DNA from: Viridibacterium curvum
GTDB taxonomy: Bacteria > Pseudomonadota > Gammaproteobacteria > Burkholderiales > Rhodocyclaceae
Assembly (NCBI RefSeq): GCF_039544165.1
Contig: NZ_BAABLD010000001.1
Span: 124,001-188,000 of the forward strand
Direction of reading: 5' to 3'
DNA: 64,000 nucleotides
In this document: positions 40,059 to 50,920 of the stretch, piece after piece
Layout: every line of letters starts with the position of its first letter
Position numbering within the stretch: position 1 is the first letter of the stretch
Program-made: the position numbers and the translations under genes
Notes under the pieces: model-generated
What the model was told of the DNA's origin: nothing
Database searches by the model: none
The model's input: only the letters and a program-made list of their open reading frames with translations

Positions 40059-42353
40059 ATGGCACGCACGCATAACCTCGGCTTTCCGCGCATCGGCGCA
40101 AAGCGCGAGCTGAAGTTCGCTCTGGAATCCTACTGGAAGGGCCAGTCCTCACGCGACGAGTTGAAGACAACCGGCGCAGCGCTGCGCAGCCGCCACTGGC
40201 AGGATCAGGCGGCGCTGGATCTCGTGCCGGTTGGTGACTTCGCGTTCTACGACCAGGTGCTGGACATGAGCTTCACCCTGGGCAACCTGCCCGAGCGCGT
40301 GCAGGACTTCCATGGTGATGCGCTGGACAACTACTTCCGCGTGGCGCGTGGTCGGTCGGCACAATCGGCAGAAGATCACGCGCATTGCTGCGGGGGTGTG
40401 GCCGCCGGCGAGATGACCAAGTGGTTTGACACCAATTACCACTACATCGTCCCCGAGTTCACGGCGGGCACGCAGTTCAAGCTGGATGCCTCGCGTCTCA
40501 TCGAGCAGTTGCAGGAAGCCCGCACACAAGCGGTCAAGGCAAAGCCCGTCATCATCGGCCCGGTGACCTATCTGGCACTTGGCAAGGCCAAGGACGAGTC
40601 TGACCGCCTCGCGCTGCTCGACCGTCTGCTGCCTGTCTACAGCCAGCTGCTTGCCGCACTGGCCGCCGAGGGCGTGGAGTGGGTGCAGATCGATGAGCCG
40701 ATTCTGGCAACCGAGCTGGAGGCGGATTGGCGCCATGCGTTCAGCACGGCCTACCACGCGCTGAAGACGGCGCCGGTGAAGCTGCTGCTGGCGAGCTACT
40801 TCGGGCCGCTGCGCGCCAACCTGGAGTGGGCAATCAAGTTGCCGACAGCGGGCTTCCACCTTGATGCTGTGAATGCGCGCGACGAGTTGAACAGCGCGCT
40901 GAACTACCTTGCTGCGCACAAGGTGTTGTCGCTGGGCGTCATCAACGGCCGCAACATCTGGAAGACCGATCTGAACGGCGTGCTGCAATGGCTGCAACCG
41001 GTGGCTGAACGCCTCGGCGAACGCCTGTGGATCGCGCCGTCGTGCTCGTTGCTGCATGTGCCGGTCGACCTCGACAGTGAAGAGCGACTCGATGCCGAGG
41101 TGCGTTCCTGGCTGGCCTTTGCGAAGCAGAAGCTGGTCGAGCTGAATGTGCTGGCGCGCGCCTTGAATGAGGGGGTCGATACGGTGCAGGCAGAACTGGC
41201 TGCCAATCGCGCGGCGATTGCGGCACGACGCGTGTCGCCGCGTGTGCACAACCCCAGCGTCAAGGTGGCCCTCTCCCGGATCACGCCCGAGCTTGGCCAG
41301 CGCAAGAGCCCCTATGCCGAGCGTGCGGCAAAGCAGGCGGCGTTGCTGAAGCTGCCGAAATTCCCGACCACCACCATCGGCTCGTTCCCGCAGACGGCGG
41401 AGATCCGCCATGCGCGCAGCGAGTACAAGGCTGGTCGCCTCGACCGGCAGGGCTACCTTGCGGCAATGCGTACCGAGATTGCGCGTAGCGTGAAAGAGCA
41501 GGAGGCGCTGGGGCTGGATGTGTTCGTGCATGGCGAGGCCGAGCGCAACGACATGGTCGAGTACTTCGGCGAGCAGCTTGATGGCTACGCCTTCAGCCAG
41601 TTCGGCTGGGTGCAGAGCTATGGGTCGCGTTGCGTCAAGCCGCCCATCCTTTTCGGCGACATCAGCCGCCCGAGGGCGATGACGGTGGAGTGGATCAAGT
41701 ACGCCCAGTCGCTGACCGACAAGCCGATGAAGGGCATGCTCACCGGCCCGGTGACCATCCTCAACTGGTCCTTCGTACGTGACGACCAGCCCCGCTCGGT
41801 GTCCTGCCAGCAGCTTGCACTGGCGATCCGCCAGGAGGTGCTGGATCTGGAAAAGGCCGGTGTGCGCGTGATCCAGATCGACGAAGCCGCGCTGCGCGAA
41901 GGCTTGCCGCTGCGTCGTGCGCAGTGGCAGGAGTACCTCTCGTGGGCAGTCGAGTCCTTCCGCATCACGGCCAATGGCGTGGCGGACGAGACGCAGATCC
42001 ACACCCACATGTGCTACTCGGAGTTCAACGACATCATCGATTCGATTGCCGACATGGATGCGGATGTGATCACCATCGAAACATCGCGTTCGGACATGGA
42101 ATTGCTCGATGCCTTCGAGGACTTCCAGTACCCGAACGAGATCGGGCCGGGTGTGTACGACATCCATTCGCCCAACATTCCGAGCGAGGAGCACATCGTG
42201 CAGCTGATGCAGAAGGCAGCAGAGCGCGTGCCGGCGGAACGGCTCTGGGTGAATCCGGACTGCGGGCTGAAGACGCGGCAGTGGAACGAGGTGATTCCGG
42301 CCCTGACCAACATGGTCAAGGCTGCGAAGACCTTGCGCAGTCAGTTGGCCTGA
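40059..42353 (+). CDS. metE: Cobalamin-independent methionine synthase
   Basis: MetE transfers a methyl group from 5-methyltetrahydropteroyltri-glutamate to homocysteine without B12, using zinc. The 764-residue protein has both barrel domains: the N-terminal one begins ARTHNLGFPRIGAKRELKFA and the catalytic one begins FPTTTIGSFPQTAEIR. Zinc ligands are in IHTHMCYSEF (His, Cys) and in VNPDCGLKTR (Cys). Length is standard. Transcription is controlled by the divergent MetR. Confidence 0.97.
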   Translation: MARTHNLGFPRIGAKRELKFALESYWKGQSSRDELKTTGAALRSRHWQDQAALDLVPVGDFAFYDQVLDMSFTLGNLPERVQDFHGDALDNYFRVARGRSAQSAEDHAHCCGGVAAGEMTKWFDTNYHYIVPEFTAGTQFKLDASRLIEQLQEARTQAVKAKPVIIGPVTYLALGKAKDESDRLALLDRLLPVYSQLLAALAAEGVEWVQIDEPILATELEADWRHAFSTAYHALKTAPVKLLLASYFGPLRANLEWAIKLPTAGFHLDAVNARDELNSALNYLAAHKVLSLGVINGRNIWKTDLNGVLQWLQPVAERLGERLWIAPSCSLLHVPVDLDSEERLDAEVRSWLAFAKQKLVELNVLARALNEGVDTVQAELAANRAAIAARRVSPRVHNPSVKVALSRITPELGQRKSPYAERAAKQAALLKLPKFPTTTIGSFPQTAEIRHARSEYKAGRLDRQGYLAAMRTEIARSVKEQEALGLDVFVHGEAERNDMVEYFGEQLDGYAFSQFGWVQSYGSRCVKPPILFGDISRPRAMTVEWIKYAQSLTDKPMKGMLTGPVTILNWSFVRDDQPRSVSCQQLALAIRQEVLDLEKAGVRVIQIDEAALREGLPLRRAQWQEYLSWAVESFRITANGVADETQIHTHMCYSEFNDIIDSIADMDADVITIETSRSDMELLDAFEDFQYPNEIGPGVYDIHSPNIPSEEHIVQLMQKAAERVPAERLWVNPDCGLKTRQWNEVIPALTNMVKAAKTLRSQLA

Positions 42354-42371
42354 TACATCACTACAATCCAC

Positions 42372-42394
42372 AGTCCCGGCCGCGTGCCGGGACT
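42372..42394 (+). terminator. metE terminator
   Basis: AGTCCCGGC / GCCGGGACT forms a perfect 9-bp stem with loop CGCGT, followed by TTGC. It lies 18 bp after the metE stop and before folB. Confidence 0.7.
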
Positions 42395-42439
42395 TTGCAT
42401 TGCAAGTCGATGTTTCACACCACCCGGCGCCCGGAGCCC

Positions 42440-42808
42440 ATGAAGATATTCAACCGCAGCATCCGTATCCGCGAGTACAGCCTGCCTGTCTCGATCGGCT
42501 TCTACGAAGTCGAGAAACAACGCCCGCAGCGGGTACTCATCGACATCGACCTGCGTCTGGCACCGCTCACGCAAGAGATGCCGGACGACGTGCACGCCAC
42601 CGTCAACTACGATCTCGTGCACAAGGCCATTCCTGGCCTGGTCGCCGGCCGTCACTTCAATCTGCAGGAAACCCTCTGTCACGAGCTGCTGGCGCTGTGC
42701 GCGAGTCAGCACGGTGTGGTCGGCGCACGCGTCTGGGTGCGCAAGCCGGACATCTATACCGATTGCGAGAGCGCAGGCTACGAGGCCGAGGTGGAAGTGG
42801 CGGGCTGA
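42440..42808 (+). CDS. folB: Dihydroneopterin aldolase / epimerase
   Basis: This 122-residue enzyme of folate synthesis cleaves or epimerises 7,8-dihydroneopterin. It has the family layout: an N-terminal strand with IRIREYSLPVSIGFYEVEKQ, then QRVLIDIDLRL, VNYDLVHKAI and ETLCHELLALC with the conserved Glu. The start at 42440 has GGAG four bases upstream. FolX-type epimerases are close relatives, so the exact reaction is not certain. Confidence 0.88.
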   Translation: MKIFNRSIRIREYSLPVSIGFYEVEKQRPQRVLIDIDLRLAPLTQEMPDDVHATVNYDLVHKAIPGLVAGRHFNLQETLCHELLALCASQHGVVGARVWVRKPDIYTDCESAGYEAEVEVAG

Positions 42809-42863
42809 AGCGGGCCGGTCAAGAGACCGGGGGCGCAGCGGCGGGGCGGCGGGGGCAGGGAAC

Positions 42864-42938
42864 TGGTCCCCCCGACAGGAATCGAACCTGTATCTGCCGC
42901 TTAGGAGGCGGCCGTTCTATCCATTGAACTACGGCGGG
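42864..42938 (-). tRNA. tRNA-Arg (anticodon CCU)
   Basis: On the minus strand the cloverleaf is complete: D-stem GTTC/GAAC, anticodon stem GCCGC/GCGGC with loop CTCCTAA (anticodon CCT), T-arm ACAGG-TTCGATT-CCTGT and an encoded CCA. The acceptor CCCGCCG / CGGGGGG has one G-G mismatch at pair 4-69. It reads AGG codons. Confidence 0.93.
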
Positions 42939-43010
42939 AGCGGGGCGTATTGTAGTGCATGCCATGTATGACTTGGCATTCCACGATACGTCCCGGTAAA
43001 GGAGCCAACC

Positions 43011-43532
43011 ATGTTACGAATGCTTTGTCTGAGCTTGTTGCTGGGCCTTGTCGCACCGGTCATGGCGGATACGCTGACCGTGGGGCAGCCCGCGCCGGTT
43101 TTCGCGTTGAAGGATCAGAGTGGTGTCATGCGCTCGCTCGAGCAGTTCCGCGGCAAGTGGCTGGTGCTGTACTTCTATCCCAAGAACGACACGCCGGGCT
43201 GCACGACCGAGGCCTGCAACTTCCGCGACGGGCAGGCCTTCATTACAGGGCTTGGTGCGCAGGTGGTGGGCGTGAGCATTGACGAGTCCGCCTCGCACAA
43301 GGCGTTTGCCGAGAAGTACAAGCTGCCCTTCCCGTTGTTGGCGGATGCCGAGGGAACTGTGGCTGACAGGTACGGCGCTTTGTCGAATTGGGGCGTGGTG
43401 CGCTTCGCGAAGCGTCAGACCTTCATCATCGACCCGCGTGGGGTGTTGCGGAAGATCTATCGCGATGTGGATGCGGACAAACACGCACAGCAGGTGCTCG
43501 ATGACCTCAAGGCGCTGACGACCAGGGGTTAG
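43011..43532 (+). CDS. Exported Bcp/PrxQ-type peroxiredoxin
   Basis: This 173-residue thiol peroxidase has a signal peptide (MLRMLCLSLLLGLVAPVMA), unlike cytoplasmic Bcp. The active-site segment YPKNDTPGCTTEACNFRD holds the peroxidatic Cys (PGC) and the nearby resolving Cys (EAC), the PrxQ pattern. It would reduce peroxides in the periplasm using an unidentified thiol donor. The stop is 18 bp from the convergent kinase gene. Confidence 0.93.
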   Translation: MLRMLCLSLLLGLVAPVMADTLTVGQPAPVFALKDQSGVMRSLEQFRGKWLVLYFYPKNDTPGCTTEACNFRDGQAFITGLGAQVVGVSIDESASHKAFAEKYKLPFPLLADAEGTVADRYGALSNWGVVRFAKRQTFIIDPRGVLRKIYRDVDADKHAQQVLDDLKALTTRG

Positions 43533-43550
43533 GCGCGCGTTACGGCTGTT

Positions 43551-45722
43551 TCAGGCTGCGTGCTTTTCGAGCGCGGCCGCTGGCGGGTTGAGCGGAATCT
43601 GTACGACGAATTCGCTACCGCCCGCGTCACGCTGGCGCGCAAAGATCCGGCCGTGGTGGCGCAATACGATTTCGCGGCAGACGGGCAGGCCCAGACCGCG
43701 GCCACCCGCGTTGTTGCGTGTCTTGCTACCCTGCTCGAAGGTTTCGAAGATGTATTCGAGTTCGTTGGCAGGAATGCCGAGCCCTTGGTCGGCGACGATG
43801 AGCTCGAATGCTGCAGCACCCGAATCGGCGAAGTGCGTGTGGTGCAGGCTGACGAGGATCTCGCTGCCCTCGGGCGAATACTGGATGGCATTGGAGAGCA
43901 GATTGCGGAGCATCTGGCCCAGGCGCAGGGCATCGCCCTTGAGGATGGCATTGCTGATCTCTGTCTCCAGCCGCGTACGCAATGAACGCTCTTCCAGCGC
44001 GGGTGCCGCCTCCCGCAGTGCGACGCGGGTGATGTCGAGCAGGTCGACGTTGTACTGATGCAGCACCATGGTATTGCTGCTGCCCGTACGTGACAGGTCG
44101 AGCAGATCGCTGAGCAGGCTGTGCAGGCGCTCACCGCTGGTGCGGATGTGCTGGAAGTAGCCGGCGATCTTCTCGGGCGTGGCGCTGGCTGAGCGTTCGT
44201 TGCCCATCTTCGCGAAGCTCAAGATGGCGTGCATCGGTGTGCGCAGCTCGTGCGACATGTTGGCGAGGAAGCGGCTCTTGGCCTCGCTGGCCTGCTCGGC
44301 GGCATCCTTGGCGGCAACCAGATCCTGCGTTTGCTCTGCGACCAGCTTGCTGAGCTCGTCGCGGTGCTGGCGCAGCTCTTCCTCGGCCTGCTTCTGCCGC
44401 GTGATGTCGGTGAACATGCCGATCATGCGGCGTGGTTTGCCGTCGGTGCTGCGCTCGACGACCAGGCCGCGATCGAGCATCCACAGGTATTCGCCGTGGC
44501 GACCGAGAATGCGCAGTTCGCAGACGTAGATCGGCACGATGCCTTCGAGGTGCACGTCCATGGACGCTTGCACGCTCTCGACGTCGTCGGGGTGGATGCG
44601 GCGCGTCCGTTCTTCCGGCGCATCGCCGATCTCCTCCTCGCCGTAGCCGAGCATGGCCTTCCAGCGCGCGGAGTAGTAGGTGGTGTTGTTGGCGATGTCC
44701 CAGTCCCACATGCCGTCGCCGGTGCCTTCGAGGGCGAACTTCCAGCGCGCTTCGGCGAGGCGCTGGGCCGTCAGCTCGGTGAGCGCGCCAATGATGACTT
44801 GCTGACCGGAGGGGTCGATGGCCATGGTGTTGCGCTTGATCGTGAAGCGCGTATTGCCGCCCGGCGATACGGACTCCTGCTCACCTTCGAACACGGTGCC
44901 GGACGGGGAGCCCAACAGGCGCGCTTCTTCAGCATCGATCTGCGCACCGAGCTCCGCCCCGACAAAATCCGCGGCACGGCGCCCGATGATCTGCTGGCGG
45001 GGCAGCCCTTCGTGGCGGGCGTGCGCGAGGTTGGACATGATGAAGCGGTGATCGGCGCTCTTGACGAAGAGCGGAATGGGCACCGCGTCGAACACCACCT
45101 GCAGGAAGTCGCGTTGCCGCGTCTGGGTGTCCAGCGCATGGATGGCTGCCTGCTCGGCGCGGCGCAGAGGTGTGATGTCGAAAAAGCCGCCGATGATCAC
45201 GGGATTGTCGTCTTCGTCGAAGCAGCGTGTCTTGGTGACGATCTGGTGCAACGGTTCGCCGGAGACCGGGTGCAGGATGCATTCTTCCTTGCGTACTTCC
45301 TGTCCACCGAGAACGATTTCGTCCTCGTTGTCTATCCGGGCGCCTTCGGCAAAGTCGGGTGCAAAGGCTGAAGCGCAGCGGCCGAGGATTTCGTCGCGGC
45401 TCATCTGGCGCTGGGCACAGTAGGCGTTGTTCACCATCACCAGCTGGTGGTTCTGGTTCTTGACGAAGACGGGGGCGGGCATGGCGTCGATGGCGCGTTG
45501 CATGAACGCGCGAGCACGCTCGCGGCGGGTTTGTTCGCTGATGCCGTCAGGGCGGGAGCGGGCCCAGGTGATGCCTGCCGCGATGCCGGAAAGCAGGGCG
45601 AGCGCCAACACGCTGCCGGTCAGCCAGTTGCCGAACTTGAGGCTCAACAACAGGGCCCCACCCCCCGCGCAGAGACAGACGAAGATCAGCCATTGCTGGC
45701 GTCGGGCGTGGGCTTGAGGCAT
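43551..45722 (-). CDS. Multi-PAS hybrid-less sensor histidine kinase
   Basis: This 723-residue sensor has two N-terminal membrane helices (about residues 11-50), three PAS domains (FVKNQNHQLVMVNNAY; FVKSADHRFIMSNLAH; a third with GDGMWDWDIANN), a coiled region, HisKA with FLANMSHELRTPMHA (phospho-His at about 495) and an HATPase domain (LLSNAIQYSPEGS, then ADQGLGIP and GGRGLGLPVC). No response regulator gene or receiver domain is present, so it is an orphan kinase. The signal is unknown; PAS domains suggest redox, light or small-molecule sensing. Confidence 0.93.
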   Translation of the reverse strand: MPQAHARRQQWLIFVCLCAGGGALLLSLKFGNWLTGSVLALALLSGIAAGITWARSRPDGISEQTRRERARAFMQRAIDAMPAPVFVKNQNHQLVMVNNAYCAQRQMSRDEILGRCASAFAPDFAEGARIDNEDEIVLGGQEVRKEECILHPVSGEPLHQIVTKTRCFDEDDNPVIIGGFFDITPLRRAEQAAIHALDTQTRQRDFLQVVFDAVPIPLFVKSADHRFIMSNLAHARHEGLPRQQIIGRRAADFVGAELGAQIDAEEARLLGSPSGTVFEGEQESVSPGGNTRFTIKRNTMAIDPSGQQVIIGALTELTAQRLAEARWKFALEGTGDGMWDWDIANNTTYYSARWKAMLGYGEEEIGDAPEERTRRIHPDDVESVQASMDVHLEGIVPIYVCELRILGRHGEYLWMLDRGLVVERSTDGKPRRMIGMFTDITRQKQAEEELRQHRDELSKLVAEQTQDLVAAKDAAEQASEAKSRFLANMSHELRTPMHAILSFAKMGNERSASATPEKIAGYFQHIRTSGERLHSLLSDLLDLSRTGSSNTMVLHQYNVDLLDITRVALREAAPALEERSLRTRLETEISNAILKGDALRLGQMLRNLLSNAIQYSPEGSEILVSLHHTHFADSGAAAFELIVADQGLGIPANELEYIFETFEQGSKTRNNAGGRGLGLPVCREIVLRHHGRIFARQRDAGGSEFVVQIPLNPPAAALEKHAA

Positions 45723-45880
45723 GTCGTGCGGTGTCCTCTGCGGGTTGTCCGGGCTCTGGCTGGTGCGGCCGGAGCTCAGGCCCCGGTCTTCTGACAGCGT
45801 TGGGGCTTGTCAGCTCTTTACGGCAGAAAGGCGCCAGCCTTGACCCTTGGCGACGCCGGGCCCCTTGCGACTCGCAGCCC

Positions 45881-45906
45881 TTGGCAGGGCAGGGGCGGCG
45901 TAAAAT
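45881..45906 (+). promoter_or_regulatory. Possible promoter of the ABC-F gene
   Basis: TTGGCA (45881) and TAAAAT (45901-45906) lie 40 bp before the start, but their spacing (14 bp) is short. The TAAAATCGCGG context resembles TACAATCGCGG before argG. Confidence 0.35.
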
Positions 45907-45945
45907 CGCGGCTCTTTGTCTTCCCTTGCCGCTCGTGCTTTTGCC

Positions 45946-47856
<1,911 letters not shown>

Positions 47857-48605
47857 GTCCGCCTTCAGGCGGACAGCAGGTTGTGGAGCGGGGCTGGGGT
47901 TGTGCGACTGAAGTCGCACCTACAGCGCCACCGATGGTGCAGCCTGAATGAACATTTCGCTGCAAGGAGCTTGCATGAAGTGACGACAATCCGCACGTGG
48001 CTCGATGTGATCGACGAGGGATCGCTGGAACAGGCTCAAGGCCAGGGGCCAGGCTGCCGGGTAGGTCCGCCTTCAGGCGGACTGCAGGTCGTCGAGCGGG
48101 GCTGGGGTTGTGCGACTGAAGTCGCACCTACAGCGCCACCGGCGGCGCAGTCTGAATGAACATTTCGCGGCATGGAGCCTGCATGAAGTGTCGTCAATTC
48201 ACACGTGGCTCAGAGTGATCGACGAGGGATCGCTGGAACAGCCTCAAGGCCAGTGGCCAGGCTGCCCGGGTAGGTCCGCCTTCAGGCGGACTGCAGGTCT
48301 TCGAGCGGGGCAGGGGGTTGTGCGACTGAAGTCGCACCTACAGCGCCACCGGCGGCGCCTGAATGAACATTTCGCTGCAAGGAGCCTGCATGAAGTGTCG
48401 ACAATCCACACGTGGCTCGAAGTGATCGATGAGGTGTTGCTGGATCGCTGGAACAGCCTCAAGGCCTGGGGCCAGGCTGCCGGGTAGGTCCGCCTTCAGG
48501 CGGACAGCAGGTTGTTGAGCGGGGCTGGGGTTGTGCGACTGAAGTCGCACCTACAACGCCATTGGGCGCGCGGACTCAGTGAGCTTTTCGCTGCAAGGAG
48601 CCTGA

Positions 48606-49073
48606 ATGAAAATCGCGTTGCTCGTCATTTCGCACCTCATCGCCATCGCGTTTGGCTTCGCTGCGGGCATCTACGCGCTACCCATTCTCGTGGCGCCCGC
48701 CGCGCCTACGGCCAGCGAGCTAGCCACACACGCCGCCGGCGCACAGTACAAGGCCCGCTTTCGCCGTGACCTGCAGGATAGTGACGCGCTGCACTGGGGT
48801 GAAGGTGAAGTCTCGATCAGCGCACAGAGCATCGCCTTTGCCGGCGAACTCGCCCCCGGCCCCGACTACAAGCTCTATCTCTCGCCGGAGTTTGTCGAAA
48901 CCGAGGCAGATTTTCTGCGACTCAAGGCTGGCATGGTACGTGTCGGCGACGTGAAGACTTTCCGCAACTTCCTGTTGCCTGTACCGGCAGGCGTCGGTAT
49001 CGAGCGTTACACCACGGTGGTGGTGTGGTGCGAGACGTTCGGGCAGTTCATTACGGCGGGGAAGTATCGCTAG
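48606..49073 (+). CDS. DM13-domain membrane-anchored protein
   Basis: This 155-residue protein has an N-terminal membrane helix (VISHLIAIAFGFAAGIYALP) followed by a periplasmic DM13 domain: ALHWGEGEVSI, GPDYKLYLSPEF, RVGDVKTFRNFLLPVP and VVVWCETFGQFITAGKYR. DM13 domains are proposed to bind heme or act in electron transfer; the single Cys in WCETF is conserved. Its ribosome-binding site (AAGGAGCCTGA) is the element repeated upstream. No partner gene was identified. Confidence 0.9.
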   Translation: MKIALLVISHLIAIAFGFAAGIYALPILVAPAAPTASELATHAAGAQYKARFRRDLQDSDALHWGEGEVSISAQSIAFAGELAPGPDYKLYLSPEFVETEADFLRLKAGMVRVGDVKTFRNFLLPVPAGVGIERYTTVVVWCETFGQFITAGKYR

Positions 49074-49097
49074 CATGGGGGTGGCCAGCCGCAGGCT

Positions 49098-49787
49098 TCA
49101 CTCATCCACAACCACAGTCCCCTCACCCCGCAGCACGCCGCTGATCACGCGGCCATTTCCCATCTTGACCCGTACCAGCTCGCCTTGCCCGGCGGTGTTG
49201 AGTGCGCGGCCGTTGTTCTGCACGGAGAAGCCGTTGCCGCGTGCGACCACGGTGACGTCCTGCCCGGCGCGGATCTGGATGCTGCTCAGCAGATAGCTGG
49301 CGCGTAGCGGCTGTGCGCGGCTGATGGCCTGTCGGGTGTTGCGGCCTATGGCCTGCTCGGGGCGCGTGAGCAGGTCGGCCGGGTGGCGCGTGAGTTCGCC
49401 TTCGGCCCATTGCAGATCGGCCTCGACCACATCTTGTCCGCCGGAGAGACCGCGGCTGGCGACGAGGTAGCGGCCGGTGACTTGTACCTGAGCGTTCAGC
49501 ATGACGGGCAGCGCACGCGGGTTGCCGCTGCAGCGCACGCCCACGGTGAAACGCCCCCAGGCTTGCTGTCCCTGCGGCAGAAAGACTTCCGGCGAATCGC
49601 AGCGAGCGAGGAATTGCTCCTGATCTCGCATGGGGGCCACGCTGACGCGCACCTGACCCGGCAATTGGCGTGTGTGTTCCTGCAGCCAGTTCTGCGCAAG
49701 GTCGCGGATCTGTTCTGGCGTGACGGCCCGCGCCGGAGCAATCAGGGCGAGCAAGGCGGCGAGAAGCAAAGTTTGGCGGGTTGTCAT
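49098..49787 (-). CDS. flgA: Flagellar P-ring assembly chaperone FlgA
   Basis: This 229-residue periplasmic chaperone helps FlgI form the P ring. It has a signal peptide (MTTRQTLLLAALLALIAPAR, cleaved near ARA), then a SAF-type domain in the C-terminal half (RAQPLRASYLLSSIQIRAGQ, VARGNGFSVQNNGRALN, GRVISGVLRGEGTVVV). The start at 49787 opens into the signal peptide; upstream in-frame codons look non-coding. It is divergent from flgB, the usual order. Confidence 0.95.
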   Translation of the reverse strand: MTTRQTLLLAALLALIAPARAVTPEQIRDLAQNWLQEHTRQLPGQVRVSVAPMRDQEQFLARCDSPEVFLPQGQQAWGRFTVGVRCSGNPRALPVMLNAQVQVTGRYLVASRGLSGGQDVVEADLQWAEGELTRHPADLLTRPEQAIGRNTRQAISRAQPLRASYLLSSIQIRAGQDVTVVARGNGFSVQNNGRALNTAGQGELVRVKMGNGRVISGVLRGEGTVVVDE

Positions 49788-50012
49788 CGAGAGATGCGGC
49801 GAACGGGCAAATGCACGGAGCGTCAGGAACAGGTCGCGGGGGACATTGGAGCACGCGCCGGCCACATCGTTCGGCAGGATTACGTCGGGCAATGCAGGCC
49901 AGTTCGTGTGACCGGCAATGTTTGCCGCCGGCAGGGCGGCGCGCTGCCGCTGCCGCTTTTCTGCTTGCCGCTTTTCTGTTCGCAAGTCTTTGATTTGTCG
50001 TTGTCTTTGTTG

Positions 50013-50028
50013 TGGCACGGAAGCTGCA
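50013..50028 (+). promoter_or_regulatory. Sigma54-type promoter of the flgB operon
   Basis: TGGCAC-N5-CTGCA matches the -24/-12 consensus TGGCAC-N5-TTGCA with one mismatch. It lies 45 bp before the flgB start, in the divergent flgA-flgB gap (49788-50072), which has no other clear feature. Confidence 0.75.
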
Positions 50029-50072
50029 AAGGGTGGTCATCTGCCATTGGCGTGTTTTCCGGAGCAAGCAGG

Positions 50073-50471
50073 ATGTCCCGACTTGATGATTCTCTCGGCT
50101 TCCACCAGACCGCACTCGGTCTGCGTGCGCAACGCCAGTCGATGATCGCATCGAACATTGCGAACGCCGATACGCCCAACTACAAGGCGCGTGACATCGA
50201 TTTCCGCACTGCGCTGTCTGGCGCACTGAATGGTCGTGTGGGCCCGCTGGCCTTGTCGACCACCGCGGGTGGCCACGTGGGTGGCATGGCTGCAGCCACC
50301 GTGCCGCAGGTGATGTATCGCAAGGAGTCGCAGTCGAGCGTGGATGGCAACACGGTGGACATGGATGCCGAACGCTCCGCGATGGCCGAGAACACGCTGT
50401 ACTACGAAGCCAGCATCACATTCATTAACGGACTGCTGAGAACCATGCAGTCGGCCATCAGCGGTCAGTAA
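50073..50471 (+). CDS. flgB: Flagellar proximal rod protein FlgB
   Basis: This 132-residue rod protein is exported by the flagellar type III system. The N-terminus has LRAQRQSMIASNIANADTPN, the rod/hook signature, and the C-terminus AMAENTLYYEASITFINGLL forms the coiled helix that packs in the rod. It is the first gene of flgBCDEFGHIJ. The start at 50073 follows GGAG and AGCAGG. Confidence 0.97.
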   Translation: MSRLDDSLGFHQTALGLRAQRQSMIASNIANADTPNYKARDIDFRTALSGALNGRVGPLALSTTAGGHVGGMAAATVPQVMYRKESQSSVDGNTVDMDAERSAMAENTLYYEASITFINGLLRTMQSAISGQ

Positions 50472-50491
50472 CGGGCTGAGGGAGAGCGGTT

Positions 50492-50905
50492 ATGAGCATG
50501 TTTGACGTGATGGGCATCGCCAGTTCGGCCATGCACGCGCAATCGAAGCGACTCAACACCACGGCCAGCAACCTGGCGAACGTGGATTCGGTCGCCGGGC
50601 CGGATGGCAAACCCTACCGCGCCAAGCAGGTCGTCTTCCAGGCACAGCAGATGGCGGGAGCCTATTCTCAAGGAGTGGTCGTAACGGGGGTGGTGGAAAG
50701 TGCCGCGCCGCTGCGCATGGTGTACGACCCGAAGAACCCGACGGCTGACAAGGATGGCTACGTGGCCATGCCCAACGTCGATGCAGTGGAAGAGATGACC
50801 AACATGATTTCGGCATCGCGGGCATATCAGACGAACGTCGAGATGCTCAACACCGCCAAAGCGCTTTTGCAGAAAACCCTGACTATCGGTAGTCAGGGAG
50901 CCTGA
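50492..50905 (+). CDS. flgC: Flagellar proximal rod protein FlgC
   Basis: FlgC is a 137-residue rod subunit. It has the signature SKRLNTTASNLANVDS near the N-terminus and the C-terminal helix SASRAYQTNVEMLNTAKALL. GGGAG precedes the ATG. It follows flgB by 20 bp in the same transcript. Confidence 0.97.
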   Translation: MSMFDVMGIASSAMHAQSKRLNTTASNLANVDSVAGPDGKPYRAKQVVFQAQQMAGAYSQGVVVTGVVESAAPLRMVYDPKNPTADKDGYVAMPNVDAVEEMTNMISASRAYQTNVEMLNTAKALLQKTLTIGSQGA

Positions 50906-50920
50906 TGACAGGAGAAAGTC

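Noticed and set aside
40149..42371. 740-codon open frame antisense to metE
   Set aside because: It is a GC-rich shadow of metE: composition and motifs of metE are unambiguous, and the antisense product has no domain pattern.
48110..48487. 125-codon frame through the uup repeat units
   Set aside because: It merely reads hairpin repeats; the resulting protein is repetitive and has no start context.
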